A stretch of DNA of 64,000 nucleotides from Fusibacter bizertensis (GCF_029914245.1 NZ_JARYZI010000010.1:1-64000), one strand, 5' to 3'. Numbered from the stretch's first letter, positions 40,656-49,518 are shown. Numbers and translations are program-made. The notes: generated from the letters alone by a model not told the origin.

Positions 40656-40928
40656 ATGAAAAATTTGGATCAAATAAAAATCGAAAAGCTTCAAATTCGG
40701 GTAATAGAAAGCGCTTACATGATGAAGTTAAGAGCAAAGGAGATGAAGCCAAAAATTATCAGTGAAAAAGGGGAATTTGGAATAAGTTCTGTAATAGGTA
40801 TTGCAATTGGATTGATTGTGGCAGCATTTATTTTAATTCCCGGAATTCAAACCTTTGCAAGTAAGATCATATCTGATATGCAGTTGTGGTGGACGAACTC
40901 CATTAGTACGCAGATTTTTCCAAATTAG
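40656..40928 (+). CDS. Flp-type pilin candidate
   Basis: 90 residues. After a charged N terminus comes SEKGEFGISSVIGIAIGLIV, then a hydrophobic stretch to about residue 70. A glycine followed by E-F at +1/+2 and a single hydrophobic helix resemble class III prepilin cleavage sites, though the 44-residue leader is long. AGGGGGAA precedes ATG 40656. Likely the main pilin; family not certain. Confidence 0.65.
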   Translation: MKNLDQIKIEKLQIRVIESAYMMKLRAKEMKPKIISEKGEFGISSVIGIAIGLIVAAFILIPGIQTFASKIISDMQLWWTNSISTQIFPN

Positions 40929-40939
40929 TAGGGGGAGAA

Positions 40940-41326
40940 ATGAATATAGATCAAATTGTCGTTATGGGAGTAGTGATTGTCATTGTTATGACAATTTTTG
41001 TTTCAATGGTGGAGCTTGTAATTCCAACGATTAAGAAACTAGAGTTTGATGCTACATGTAGAAATTATTTGCTATTAGCAGAAGCACAGAATGGTCTTGA
41101 TAATACATCTGTTGATGCATTAAAAGAAAGGCTAAATGAGCTTGGTTTTAGTGATGTTATAGTGAATGCGCATCATCAAAATGTTGTTATGAGAGGGAAC
41201 TTATATAGTGTTGATGTTGAGGGCATTTATCACCAACCCAAACTTTTAGGTCTGTTTAAAAGAGTGGAAGCTCAGATCACATTAAAATTTGAGCAAAGTT
41301 ATTTGGCTAGAAAAATAATTATGTAA
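40940..41326 (+). CDS. Small membrane protein of the Tad locus, pseudopilin-like
   Basis: 128 residues: hydrophobic helix about 6-30 at the very N terminus, then a small soluble domain (FSDVIVNAHHQNVVMRGNLYSVDVEG...). No clear prepilin cleavage motif. Encoded 11 bases after the pilin candidate. Probably a minor pilin or assembly factor; I do not recognise the family. Confidence 0.6.
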   Translation: MNIDQIVVMGVVIVIVMTIFVSMVELVIPTIKKLEFDATCRNYLLLAEAQNGLDNTSVDALKERLNELGFSDVIVNAHHQNVVMRGNLYSVDVEGIYHQPKLLGLFKRVEAQITLKFEQSYLARKIIM

Positions 41327-41342
41327 AAATAGAGAGGTTAAT

Positions 41343-41810
41343 TTGTGGAAGTCTAATCTTTTGGCATTAAAAAGTGAAAAAGGAATAACTGAAATTGGAA
41401 TTGTAATTACTAGTTTTTTTATTGTTATATTACTCGTTTTACCACTTAATTTGGTCATACAGGAATTGGCTTTGCTAAACAATGTAAGTAACAGTGTGCA
41501 AATAGCATCAGAACTAACGCTTATCGATATGGTTGAAGCAATAAATGTGGATGTTTTAAGTGAAGGAGAAATTTACTATGGTCAGCATACCATTAATACT
41601 GTTGATAAGCTGTTGAAGGATAAAATTAGTCTTACGACTGGTTTTGTAATTGAACCTATCAATATATCGTTTGAACTTTTAGCCGGACAAAGCCCCAATA
41701 AAATTAAGTTGAGTTTTGAGTATCTATATACTTCTATGATCTTGCTAAAAGGAAAATTAGAGAAAGAGATGGTTGTCACATTATTTTATGAATTACCACT
41801 TAATAGATAA
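41343..41810 (+). CDS. TadE-like minor pilin candidate
   Basis: 155 residues. ALKSEKGITEIGIVITSFFIVILLV near the N terminus: a short charged leader, G then hydrophobic helix with a glutamate at +3, as in TadE-like pseudopilins. The rest is a soluble beta-rich domain. Start is TTG 41343 after GAGAGG, the only start that includes the leader. Confidence 0.6.
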   Translation: MWKSNLLALKSEKGITEIGIVITSFFIVILLVLPLNLVIQELALLNNVSNSVQIASELTLIDMVEAINVDVLSEGEIYYGQHTINTVDKLLKDKISLTTGFVIEPINISFELLAGQSPNKIKLSFEYLYTSMILLKGKLEKEMVVTLFYELPLNR

Positions 41811-41825
41811 CTTAGGAAGGACTTT

Positions 41826-42416
41826 ATGAAAAAAATTGGAATTGTTGTACTGTTACTGATATGTGGAGGGTTGCTAACATATTATGAATTTAATCTCATT
41901 AATGAACAGAAAATTAGTTATGTCACAAAAGTTGTTGCATTAAGACACGACTTGCCAGAAGGCGCGGAAATAACTGATCAAGATTTACAGATTGTCTCAA
42001 TTCCGAATCAAATTTATAATAAGAATTATTTTTTGGATAAGAATGATGTCGTAGGGAATACTCTTGCAATTGAGTTATCAGAGTCAGCGCTTGTTAGTCG
42101 GCAAACGTTGCTTGAAAAAAGTTATTTTATACCTACTAAAGGCATGGCCATGACAAGTATAAGATTGACACCGGAGGAGATGCTCTGTTGGGAAGTGGAA
42201 ATAGGTGAGAGCGTATGTGTACTTCATGTTAATCAAGACGGTGTTCTAAAGACCTTGGGTGAGGTCACAGTGAAAGGTATTTATGATCAAAATTTAGATC
42301 AAAAAAGCACTGTGCCAGCTTTCTTGCTCATCGAAGCTAGATTGGTTATTGTTGAATCTATTGTTTCTAGTAGAGGTAATGGTAGGTTAGAAATTATAAA
42401 AGTCACAAATGAATAA
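41826..42416 (+). CDS. SAF-domain protein of the CpaB/RcpC type
   Basis: 196 residues: N-terminal helix about 4-20, SAF domain about 30-100 (VVALRHDLPEGAEITDQDL, then SALVSRQTLL), and a C-terminal beta-rich part. CpaB proteins support Tad pilus assembly in the cell envelope. AGGAAGG precedes ATG 41826. Last gene of the locus. Confidence 0.75.
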   Translation: MKKIGIVVLLLICGGLLTYYEFNLINEQKISYVTKVVALRHDLPEGAEITDQDLQIVSIPNQIYNKNYFLDKNDVVGNTLAIELSESALVSRQTLLEKSYFIPTKGMAMTSIRLTPEEMLCWEVEIGESVCVLHVNQDGVLKTLGEVTVKGIYDQNLDQKSTVPAFLLIEARLVIVESIVSSRGNGRLEIIKVTNE

Positions 42417-42443
42417 AGTCAATGGATTTGTAACGTGAATCTT

Positions 42444-42452
42444 TGGTATAAT
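42444..42452 (+). promoter_or_regulatory. Extended -10 promoter before the kinase-like gene
   Basis: TGGTATAAT is an extended -10 element; no good -35 is visible 17 bases upstream, which is common for this promoter type. 27 bases before the start codon. Confidence 0.5.
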
Positions 42453-42478
42453 AATCTATATGAACCATGGAGGGTGAT

Positions 42479-44059
42479 ATGGACTATAGTAAACTGTCGA
42501 GAGAGTCATTGTTACATGAAATTGAACAGTTAAATAGGCAAAATGAGCGTATAAAGCTTAAAAATATCGGTTCGCAACTTGGCATTCATGACAGTTTAAA
42601 CGATATAAAAGCACCTGTCTTTATAGTAAATTCCGATTACAATGTGATTTGGGCAAATCAATTTTCTGCGGATAATTATAATGAAATTTTGATAAAAAAA
42701 TGTTATCAAATATTTTTTAACAATAGTGATGTCTGTATGGGGTGTCAAGTACAGAACTGCATCATTGATGGTAAACAAAATGATTTAATAGTTGCAAGGC
42801 AATATGCTGAAGGATTGAAAGAAATATCGGTTAAACTAATCCCTCTTATTAGAGATGAAAAAAACATAGGTGTTTTGGAAATTCAGTCAGAGAGTGAGAG
42901 TAATTCTCAAAAGCAAATTCATAGACTTGATCAACTTCAAAAACTAGAAAATATCAATGAAGAATTAGAGCGGAAGCAAGAGAATTTGGTGGGTTTAATA
43001 GAACATTTTTCTAAGTCGATGAGGGTACCATTAAGGTCTTTTATAGGCTACTTCCAAGCTTTTAGTCATACAAGTGAAGAGAATATCAAAAATGATTACT
43101 TAAGTATGTTAAAGCTTAATTCTGAGCTTTTATATGAGACGCTCAATAAACTGATGTTGATTACCAGGTATGATAAAGAAAGTTTTGTGAGCAAAAGAGA
43201 ATCATTTAACGTGAGAAGGCTCTTTGAAGAAACACTAAATCAAATCGTACTTCCGCTTGATGAAAGTGGTAAGACTAACTTTAACCTTCAGTATACTGAG
43301 ACACTTCCTGATGTTTTAATAGGAGATGCTTTTAGTCTTAGGCTACTAATCGCATATCTTTTAGAGTTTGCAGTCTATGTTTCAAAAAATGATTTAATAG
43401 AGATTAGAGTCTCTGATGTCACTCAAACGCATTCAAAAATGGTCTTAAAAATATCTATTCAATCTTTGTATAAAAATGAAGCCAATGCAAAGCAGATAAA
43501 CCATTTTGATATTGATCTCAACACGGAATTTGAATCTATTTCAGAATATTCATTAGCATTGGGGCTAAAACTGGCCAAGGAGCTAGTTACTAATTTAAAT
43601 GGATTGATAGATTTAAATGTAGGTCTAGATAGCTATTTATATATTGATGTCACTTTAAACTATGATAAAGTCATTCCCAAATATGAAGAAATTTCAAATG
43701 TTGAGAAAAATCACAGAAAGAAAGTGTTGATTGCCGATCTTGAAAAACCCTTTATGTCGCTTGATATTTTTAAAAACTACGATATTTATTTTGCACATGA
43801 TGGAAATGAAGCGATTAAGCAATACTTTTTAGTTGAACCTGATTTGACAATTATCAATGTTTTGATAGAAGACTGTGATGGGTTTAAAGTCTATGATGAG
43901 ATAGAACGACGTAGGAAAAAAATTTCACCCATTATAGCGATTTCTAACAAATTGATAGATAATGAACGCGAGTTTATGCGAGATTATGGATTTGACGAAT
44001 ATTACCCCAAACCATTAGATGATGAAAAACTTAAAGGAATTATTGAAAACTACTTTTAA
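42479..44059 (+). CDS. Histidine-kinase-like protein with degenerate kinase and receiver
   Basis: 526 residues: coiled coil, PAS-like about 35-130, dimerisation helices about 165-240, GHKL-like domain about 250-400, receiver-like domain about 415-525. The H box reads SKSMRVPL, with Lys179 in place of the phospho-accepting His. The G box is SLALGLKLAKEL and the N box lacks Asn. The receiver has Asn460 where Asp is phosphorylated and lacks the paired acidic residues; Lys in YYPKP remains. It is probably a non-catalytic scaffold or sensor. ATG 42479 is preferred over 42467, which overlaps the ribosome site GGAGGG. Confidence 0.8.
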   Translation: MDYSKLSRESLLHEIEQLNRQNERIKLKNIGSQLGIHDSLNDIKAPVFIVNSDYNVIWANQFSADNYNEILIKKCYQIFFNNSDVCMGCQVQNCIIDGKQNDLIVARQYAEGLKEISVKLIPLIRDEKNIGVLEIQSESESNSQKQIHRLDQLQKLENINEELERKQENLVGLIEHFSKSMRVPLRSFIGYFQAFSHTSEENIKNDYLSMLKLNSELLYETLNKLMLITRYDKESFVSKRESFNVRRLFEETLNQIVLPLDESGKTNFNLQYTETLPDVLIGDAFSLRLLIAYLLEFAVYVSKNDLIEIRVSDVTQTHSKMVLKISIQSLYKNEANAKQINHFDIDLNTEFESISEYSLALGLKLAKELVTNLNGLIDLNVGLDSYLYIDVTLNYDKVIPKYEEISNVEKNHRKKVLIADLEKPFMSLDIFKNYDIYFAHDGNEAIKQYFLVEPDLTIINVLIEDCDGFKVYDEIERRRKKISPIIAISNKLIDNEREFMRDYGFDEYYPKPLDDEKLKGIIENYF

Positions 44060-44080
44060 CTGATATGTATTCACTACTTA

Positions 44081-44099
44081 GGGCGCATTGCGCCCTTTT
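44081..44099 (+). terminator. Short GC-rich terminator
   Basis: A 6-bp GGGCGC/GCGCCC stem (44081-44095, loop ATT) with four T. It is followed by TGATATAAT (44101-44109), an extended -10 likely serving the methyltransferase gene. Confidence 0.7.
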
Positions 44100-44147
44100 G
44101 TGATATAATGGAATATGATTCGAAAGATAATTAATGGATGGTGAATT

Positions 44148-45299
44148 ATGAAATTTAGAGGTATAGCAACTGCTGTTTTTGGAATGGAAGCAATCGTTGG
44201 ACAAGAATTGAAAGACCTAGGCTTTGAAAATGTAGTCATAGAAAATGGTAGAGTTCTTTTCGATGCAGATGAAATGGGCATTGCAAAAGCTAATTTATGG
44301 CTTAGAACTGCAGAGCGTGTGTTTATATTAGTTGGACAATTTAAGGCAACTAGCTTTGAGCAGTTGTTTGACAACGTTTACGGACTTCCATGGGAACAGT
44401 ATATTCCTAAAGAAGCAGAATTTCCTGTCAATGCAAAGTCAGTTAAATCAAAACTATTTAGTTTATCAGATATACAAAGTATTAGTAAACGTGCTATCGT
44501 CAAAAGGTTGACGCGTGAATATAAGATCGAATGGTTTAAGGAAACAGCAGAGCGCTATAGTATCCATGTTGGTATATTAAAAGACGAAGTAACAGTAAGC
44601 ATTGATACATCAGGAACTGGACTTCATAAACGTGGCTATAGAGAAAAAGGAAATGAAGCGCCACTAAAAGAAACACTTGCTGCTGGACTGCTATTAGTGA
44701 GTAAATGGCAGCCTAAGATTCATTTAATTGATCCATTTTGTGGTTCAGGTACTATTGCTATAGAAGCTGCTATGATTGCAAAAAATATCGCTCCTGGACT
44801 AAATAGAAGTTTTGATTTTGAAAAATGGAGCTGGTTTGATCAAGCAACTTGGAAAGAAGCACGTAAGTTAGCATATGAAAGCATCAAACACGATGTTGAT
44901 ATTCAGATAGAAGGATACGACATAGATCGAAGATCCATCGCGATAGCAAGAAGCAATGCAGAACTTGCTGGTGTTGATGAAATCGTTCACTTTCAAGTTA
45001 GAGACGTAAAAGATTTTAGTACAAAATATCAATACGGTTACTTGATCTGCAACCCTCCTTACGGTGAACGTCTAAACGAACTTGAAGAAGTGAAAAAACT
45101 CTATATGACAATGGGGAAAATTTTTGCACCATATAAAACGTGGTCTAAATATATCATTACTTCTTATGAGGATTTTGAAAAAGTATATGGTACTAAGTCA
45201 ACGAAAAACAGAAAATTATATAATGGTAGAATAAAGACATATTTCTATTTGTTTTTTGGTGAGAAGCCGCCCAAATCACCCAGAAGAGAAGTTGAATAA
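44148..45299 (+). CDS. THUMP-domain RNA methyltransferase (RlmL/YpsC family)
   Basis: 383 residues: THUMP RNA-binding domain about 55-165, then a Rossmann methyltransferase with LIDPFCGSGTIAIEAA near 197 and the catalytic NPPYGERL near 305. The family makes N2-methylguanosine in 23S rRNA (RlmL in E. coli). C-terminal tail is basic. Exact target base not shown by sequence. Confidence 0.92.
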   Translation: MKFRGIATAVFGMEAIVGQELKDLGFENVVIENGRVLFDADEMGIAKANLWLRTAERVFILVGQFKATSFEQLFDNVYGLPWEQYIPKEAEFPVNAKSVKSKLFSLSDIQSISKRAIVKRLTREYKIEWFKETAERYSIHVGILKDEVTVSIDTSGTGLHKRGYREKGNEAPLKETLAAGLLLVSKWQPKIHLIDPFCGSGTIAIEAAMIAKNIAPGLNRSFDFEKWSWFDQATWKEARKLAYESIKHDVDIQIEGYDIDRRSIAIARSNAELAGVDEIVHFQVRDVKDFSTKYQYGYLICNPPYGERLNELEEVKKLYMTMGKIFAPYKTWSKYIITSYEDFEKVYGTKSTKNRKLYNGRIKTYFYLFFGEKPPKSPRREVE

Positions 45300-45350
45300 T
45301 AACATCAAGAGTGTTTGAGAACAAGTATAAGGTGAGGTAATGGTTACTAT

Positions 45351-46448
45351 ATGAAAAAAAGTCTTTCTTTGATTGTCTTACTGATCTGTATTCTTTTTGT
45401 GATGCAATTTGAGAGTATAGTATCAGAAGCGTCAAAACTTTTTAATGAAAACTACAAACTTAAAAATCAAATTTATTTTAATTTAAATAATGATTTTGAA
45501 TACCGTGCTCAGATTTTTACGATTGATGATGCGTTTGTCATTGTGGGTCGTGCCAAGGTGCAATATATATCAAATGAAGGTGAGCTCATCTGGGAAAAGG
45601 ATGTTTCATCTCAAAATGTAAGCGTTGCACCAGGTACTAATTTTTTTATCCTTGCAGAAAAAAAAGCTGGTGACATATTTGTAATCAATAAACAAGGTGA
45701 AATTATAGAGAAAAGGTTTGCACTTGGTGCGATAGAGTCGGTTAAAAGTTTTGATGATGGTTATGTAGGCGTTATAAAAGCAGACCATGAGTTTGTCTTA
45801 CTTGATCAAAAGCTAAAGACAGTATGTAGCACAAAATTACCAAGTGGAATAATACTGGACTATGACCTTATGGCAAATAGGCAAAACATAGCATTTCTAT
45901 TGCTTGATCTTAACCATACGGAGTTTAATTCGAAGTTGGTGATTACAACTTTCAATGGCAATATCGTCAGTGGTAGCAATATTGCTGAAGAAATCGGATA
46001 TGGTATGACACTTTTAAAAGATAAGATAGTTGTACTAGTAGACAACGCACTTTTTTATTATGATTATAATGGGAAACGTATCCATGAAGTGAATATCGAG
46101 CAAACGATTAGTAGTTTTTTATTAAGTAACGATTCATATTTATACCTCAACAACCAAGGAAATAACAATATTACCATAGAAACACCACCTGAAAAGTTAA
46201 TTTCACTTAACGCTCAAGGTGATATTTTAGAGGACTTCAAACCTGATCTTTTAAGTATATTGGGGATGAAGAAACTCGGAGATCAGTTGATGATTTTTAA
46301 TAAAGATCAAGTACAGATTATTGGTAGTGCTGGTGAAGTTAAAGAAGTTTATAATGCTACCGATGAAATTAAAGCGATTCATGTTATTAACGATACAAGT
46401 TTTGCTATTGAATATATCAATCATTTGGATGTTTATACGCAGAAATAG
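45351..46448 (+). CDS. Exported or anchored beta-propeller-like protein (DUF5711-like)
   Basis: 365 residues. An N-terminal helix (about 5-25) serves as signal or anchor. The rest consists of repeated short beta segments (IYFNLN, EYRAQIF, YISNEGELIWEKDV, FVINKQGEII, FYYDYNGKRIHEV) typical of a beta-propeller. No catalytic motif. Family assignment to DUF5711 is from memory of its pattern. Encoded just before cvpA (14 bases), likely same operon. Confidence 0.65.
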   Translation: MKKSLSLIVLLICILFVMQFESIVSEASKLFNENYKLKNQIYFNLNNDFEYRAQIFTIDDAFVIVGRAKVQYISNEGELIWEKDVSSQNVSVAPGTNFFILAEKKAGDIFVINKQGEIIEKRFALGAIESVKSFDDGYVGVIKADHEFVLLDQKLKTVCSTKLPSGIILDYDLMANRQNIAFLLLDLNHTEFNSKLVITTFNGNIVSGSNIAEEIGYGMTLLKDKIVVLVDNALFYYDYNGKRIHEVNIEQTISSFLLSNDSYLYLNNQGNNNITIETPPEKLISLNAQGDILEDFKPDLLSILGMKKLGDQLMIFNKDQVQIIGSAGEVKEVYNATDEIKAIHVINDTSFAIEYINHLDVYTQK

Positions 46449-46462
46449 CAGGAGGTTACATC

Positions 46463-47179
46463 ATGAACTGGACAGATATTGCAGTAGTTGGAATAATACT
46501 TGGAAGTACATATTTTGGCTGGAGAAAAGGTTTTATCGTAGCGGCAATTGAATTTGTAAAATGGATAGCATCTATATTTATAGCAAGGGTTTTTTATGTT
46601 CAATTTACCGATACCTTAGTTGACATTTTTGGAGACCCTACAGCTAAAATATCAGAACATGTAAGCAATTACCTATATGAGATGTTAGGATACGATCCTT
46701 TAGTCTCAAAACCACTTGAGATGGCGCAGATGGACAGTGCACTTAGTTCATTAAAACTTCCACAAGATTTTGAAGGCAATATAAAATCAACTTTGATGGA
46801 AAATGTCGTCAATACTACAGGAGGCTTTATACAAGTCGCAACAGATCAGATGAGTAAGATGGTGCTGTATGGTTTAGGTTTTTTGTTACTGGTTTTACTG
46901 TTGATTATCATGTTCGGCTTTTTACAAGTGATTGGCAAATTCCTTTCGAAACTTCCAATCATTAAAGAATTAAACCATGGTGGAGGTTTACTTTTAGGAT
47001 CAATAATTGGTGTTGTGAGCGTATATTTTATCATGGCGATGTTAGGATATCTTAAATCGTTTCAATGGGCAGGAGATACTTTAGCTATGATTGAAAAATC
47101 TCAATTTGCCATTTATTTTTACAAGTATAATATACTACAGTATATGTTTAATCATATGTTATTAAGGGGTCAATTTTAA
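46463..47179 (+). CDS. CvpA family membrane protein
   Basis: 238 residues with four hydrophobic segments (about 5-20, 25-45, 125-155, 170-195). The start NWTDIAVVGIILGSTYFGWRKGFI is the CvpA signature. The family is involved in envelope robustness and, in E. coli, colicin V production. CAGGAGG precedes ATG 46463. Confidence 0.88.
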   Translation: MNWTDIAVVGIILGSTYFGWRKGFIVAAIEFVKWIASIFIARVFYVQFTDTLVDIFGDPTAKISEHVSNYLYEMLGYDPLVSKPLEMAQMDSALSSLKLPQDFEGNIKSTLMENVVNTTGGFIQVATDQMSKMVLYGLGFLLLVLLLIIMFGFLQVIGKFLSKLPIIKELNHGGGLLLGSIIGVVSVYFIMAMLGYLKSFQWAGDTLAMIEKSQFAIYFYKYNILQYMFNHMLLRGQF

Positions 47180-47194
47180 TAAAGGAGAAATCTA

Positions 47195-47791
47195 ATGGAA
47201 GTGAAAATTGATGCAAGAGGACTTTTGTGTCCTAAACCTGTAATAGAAACAAAGAAAGCACTTGAGGGATTAAAAGAAGGCAATATTATTACCTTAGTCG
47301 ATAATCAGGTTGCTAAAGATAATGTTTCGAAGTTAGCCAAAAGTTTAAATTTGCATTTTTGCGTAACTGAAGCAGATGGAAACTATGAAATCAGTATTTT
47401 TAAAGGTGCATATGCTCAGTCAGCTGAAGATATGGTTCAAAAACGACCTGACTTGGCGAACTTAGTAATTTTAGTTGGTAAAGATACCATGGGAGATGGT
47501 GAACGTGAGCTTGGAGAAGTCCTTATTAAGAGTTATTTTTATGCACTCTCGGAAGCTGAGCCTTATCCAAAAGCTATAATATTTATTAACTCAGGTATTC
47601 GTTTGACCACTATGAACTTACAGGTGATAGAATATCTTAAAAAACTTTCGGATATGGGAACTGAAATTTTGAGTTGTGGAACTTGTTTAGATTACTATGG
47701 GCTGAAAGATATGCTTCAAATTGGAGGCATATCAAACATGTATACTATAGTAGAACTTATGAATGAGGCAAACAATACAATTACGCTATGA
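47195..47791 (+). CDS. yedF: Sulfurtransferase-like protein YedF (TusA + DsrE-like)
   Basis: 198 residues: TusA-type domain about 1-70 with IDARGLLCPKPVIETKKAL (Cys12), then a DsrE-like domain about 85-195 with ILSCGTCLDYYGL. The two-domain form is often found with selenium-use genes. Partner genes selD/selA are not in the window. AAAGGAG precedes ATG 47195; next is a DUF3343 gene. Confidence 0.92.
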   Translation: MEVKIDARGLLCPKPVIETKKALEGLKEGNIITLVDNQVAKDNVSKLAKSLNLHFCVTEADGNYEISIFKGAYAQSAEDMVQKRPDLANLVILVGKDTMGDGERELGEVLIKSYFYALSEAEPYPKAIIFINSGIRLTTMNLQVIEYLKKLSDMGTEILSCGTCLDYYGLKDMLQIGGISNMYTIVELMNEANNTITL

Positions 47792-47801
47792 AAGGTGTTT
47801 T

Positions 47802-48071
47802 ATGGAAAAGACTTATATGATTATTGCATTTAGTTCAACCCATCAAGCGATACATTTTGAAAAGAAATTATTGCCCCAATTTGCGATAGAATTGATTCCT
47901 ACACCAAGAGGAATTACAGCAAGCTGTGGCTTATCCCTTAAATTTGAAAGAGATGATCTCCAAAGTGTCTTAAAAGTACTTGAAGATGAAGAAAAAACAG
48001 GGCTTCAACTGTATCAATTTATTTCGGATGCACAGCAACAAAAAATCATCAAGATGGAATGGGAGGCTTAA
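47802..48071 (+). CDS. DUF3343 protein, putative Se/S carrier
   Basis: 89 residues from ATG 47802. The core AFSSTHQAIHFEKKL and PTPRGITASCGLSLKF, with a single cysteine, matches the small DUF3343 family that usually accompanies YedF and is proposed to carry sulfur or selenium. Starts 11 bases after yedF stop. Confidence 0.85.
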   Translation: MEKTYMIIAFSSTHQAIHFEKKLLPQFAIELIPTPRGITASCGLSLKFERDDLQSVLKVLEDEEKTGLQLYQFISDAQQQKIIKMEWEA

Positions 48072-48072
48072 C

Positions 48073-48279
48073 ATGCCACTTAAACTTGAAATTGGCGATA
48101 AGATAACGACTAAGAAACCACATCCATGTGGTAGTCATAGTTTCGAGATTATGAGAGTCGGGATGGATTTCGTCATAAAATGTGAAAAATGTGAAAAAGA
48201 AATTTGGATTCCACGTGTAAAAATCGAGAAACGTATTAAAGAGATTTACAGAAACGGAGAAAAGCTTCCAAAAGCTTGA
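48073..48279 (+). CDS. DUF951 protein
   Basis: 68 residues, a small zinc-ribbon-like protein: LEIGDKITTKKPHPCGSHSFEI, then CEKCEKEIWIPR. This family sits before rpsF in many Firmicutes; function not established. ATG 48073 lies one base after the DUF3343 stop, with GGGAGG at 48061-48066. Confidence 0.92.
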   Translation: MPLKLEIGDKITTKKPHPCGSHSFEIMRVGMDFVIKCEKCEKEIWIPRVKIEKRIKEIYRNGEKLPKA

Positions 48280-48303
48280 TTTTGAAACAAAATAAAAAAA
48301 GAC

Positions 48304-48332
48304 TTGTCATGTTAAGTGACTAGTGATATACT
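48304..48332 (+). promoter_or_regulatory. rpsF operon promoter
   Basis: TTGTCA (48304-48309), 17-base spacer, TATACT (48327-48332): a good sigmaA match, about 80 bases before rpsF. Confidence 0.85.
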
Positions 48333-48344
48333 TCTAATGTTGTA

Positions 48345-48402
48345 AGTGCGACAAATGTCGCTACTTCTCTGCCCTTATGTCAGGGCCATTATGTCCACAG
48401 GG
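48345..48402 (+). promoter_or_regulatory. Structured 5' leader of rpsF
   Basis: Two hairpins: GCGAC/GTCGC (48348-48361) and TGCCC/GGGC (48370-48387, with a bulge), followed by CCACAG and the ribosome site. An S6:S18-binding autoregulatory leader is known upstream of rpsF in many bacteria; this could be that element, but I cannot match the full consensus by eye. Confidence 0.35.
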
Positions 48403-48413
48403 AGGTGTAAAAG

Positions 48414-48701
48414 ATGAGAAAATACGAAGCTATTTTTATTTTAAGACCATCGATTGAAGAAGAAAAAAGAGTAGAAGCGATTGAGAAATTCAAAGCAATC
48501 ATATCTGCTGATGGCGAAATAGAAAAAGTAGAAGAATGGGGTAACAGAAAACTTGCTTATGAGATCGAAAAGATCAGAGAAGGTTACTATGTACTAGTGC
48601 ATTTCAATGCAAACCCAACTCTTCCAAAAGAACTTGAAAGAAATTTCAGGATTTCTGATGACGTAATCCGTTATATCGTCGTTAATCTAGAGGACAAATA
48701 A
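48414..48701 (+). CDS. rpsF: 30S ribosomal protein S6
   Basis: 95 residues starting MRKYEAIFILRPSIEEE, typical of S6, with ERNFRISDDVIRYIVV near the end. Binds S18 in the small subunit platform; S18 is encoded two genes on. GGGAGGTG precedes ATG 48414. Confidence 0.97.
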   Translation: MRKYEAIFILRPSIEEEKRVEAIEKFKAIISADGEIEKVEEWGNRKLAYEIEKIREGYYVLVHFNANPTLPKELERNFRISDDVIRYIVVNLEDK

Positions 48702-48720
48702 TTGAAGATGGGGGCTCATA

Positions 48721-49164
48721 ATGAATAATGTAGTATTAATCGGACGTTTGGTAAGAGACCCAGAACTCAGATTTGTTCCTGGAAGCGGGATGGCAGTAGC
48801 CAATTTCACGATGGCGATCGATAAAGGATTGACACGAGAAAAAAAGCAGGAGTTTGAAAGCCAAGGTAAACCAACGGCAGATTTTATAAGAATTGTTGTT
48901 TGGGGTAAGCAGGCTGAAAACTGCTCTCAATATTTAGCAAAAGGTAAACTCGTTGCAATACAAGGTTCTATTCAAACTAGTAGCTATAAGTCGAACACAG
49001 GGGAAACTAGATACACAACCGAAGTGCTTGCAAATCGAGTTGAATTCCTCGAATGGGGAGAAAAGACACAATCATCTAGTGCTAAAAATGATGACTTTAG
49101 CTTTGGAGCGGGTAGCTTTGAAGATTTTCAGTCTATTGAAGACGACGATGATGTTCCATTCTAA
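48721..49164 (+). CDS. ssb: Single-stranded DNA-binding protein
   Basis: 147 residues: OB fold about 1-105 (MNNVVLIGRLVRDPELRF, then WGKQAENCSQYLAKG), a polar linker, and the acidic tip DDDDVPF that recruits repair and replication proteins. Encoded between rpsF and rpsR as standard. Confidence 0.97.
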   Translation: MNNVVLIGRLVRDPELRFVPGSGMAVANFTMAIDKGLTREKKQEFESQGKPTADFIRIVVWGKQAENCSQYLAKGKLVAIQGSIQTSSYKSNTGETRYTTEVLANRVEFLEWGEKTQSSSAKNDDFSFGAGSFEDFQSIEDDDDVPF

Positions 49165-49182
49165 TAGAAGGAGGGAAAACTA

Positions 49183-49404
49183 ATGATTAAGAGACGTAGA
49201 AAGAGAAAAGGTTGTTCTTTCTGTCAAGATAAAGTAGTAGCAATCGATTACAAAGATACAAAGAAACTACAAAAGTATCTTACTGAGAGAGGCAAAATTT
49301 TGCCTAGAAGAGTAACTGGTACTTGCGCGAAACACCAAAGAATGGTTACTAGCGCAGTTAAAAGAGCTAGAATTATTGCTCTTTTACCATTCGTAAATGA
49401 CTAA
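49183..49404 (+). CDS. rpsR: 30S ribosomal protein S18, zinc-binding form
   Basis: 73 residues. Core [26 protein letters not shown] is diagnostic. Cysteines CSFC near 11-14 plus CAKH near 48-51 make a four-ligand zinc site, the C+ form of S18. GAAGGAGGG precedes ATG 49183. Confidence 0.97.
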   Translation: MIKRRRKRKGCSFCQDKVVAIDYKDTKKLQKYLTERGKILPRRVTGTCAKHQRMVTSAVKRARIIALLPFVND

Positions 49405-49410
49405 AGAAAT

Positions 49411-49440
49411 CGCTGTCCAGTAGGGCAGCGTTTTTATTTT
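49411..49440 (+). terminator. Terminator after rpsR
   Basis: An 8-bp GC-rich stem (49411-49418 with 49423-49430) with four-base loop and a T run. Confidence 0.9.
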
Positions 49441-49518
49441 TTTTGTAACAAGTGATTAAAAAAGCCTCCAAATGGTGTATAATCAATAGTGATGAGAAAA
49501 TAAGTGGAGGTTGTCCCT

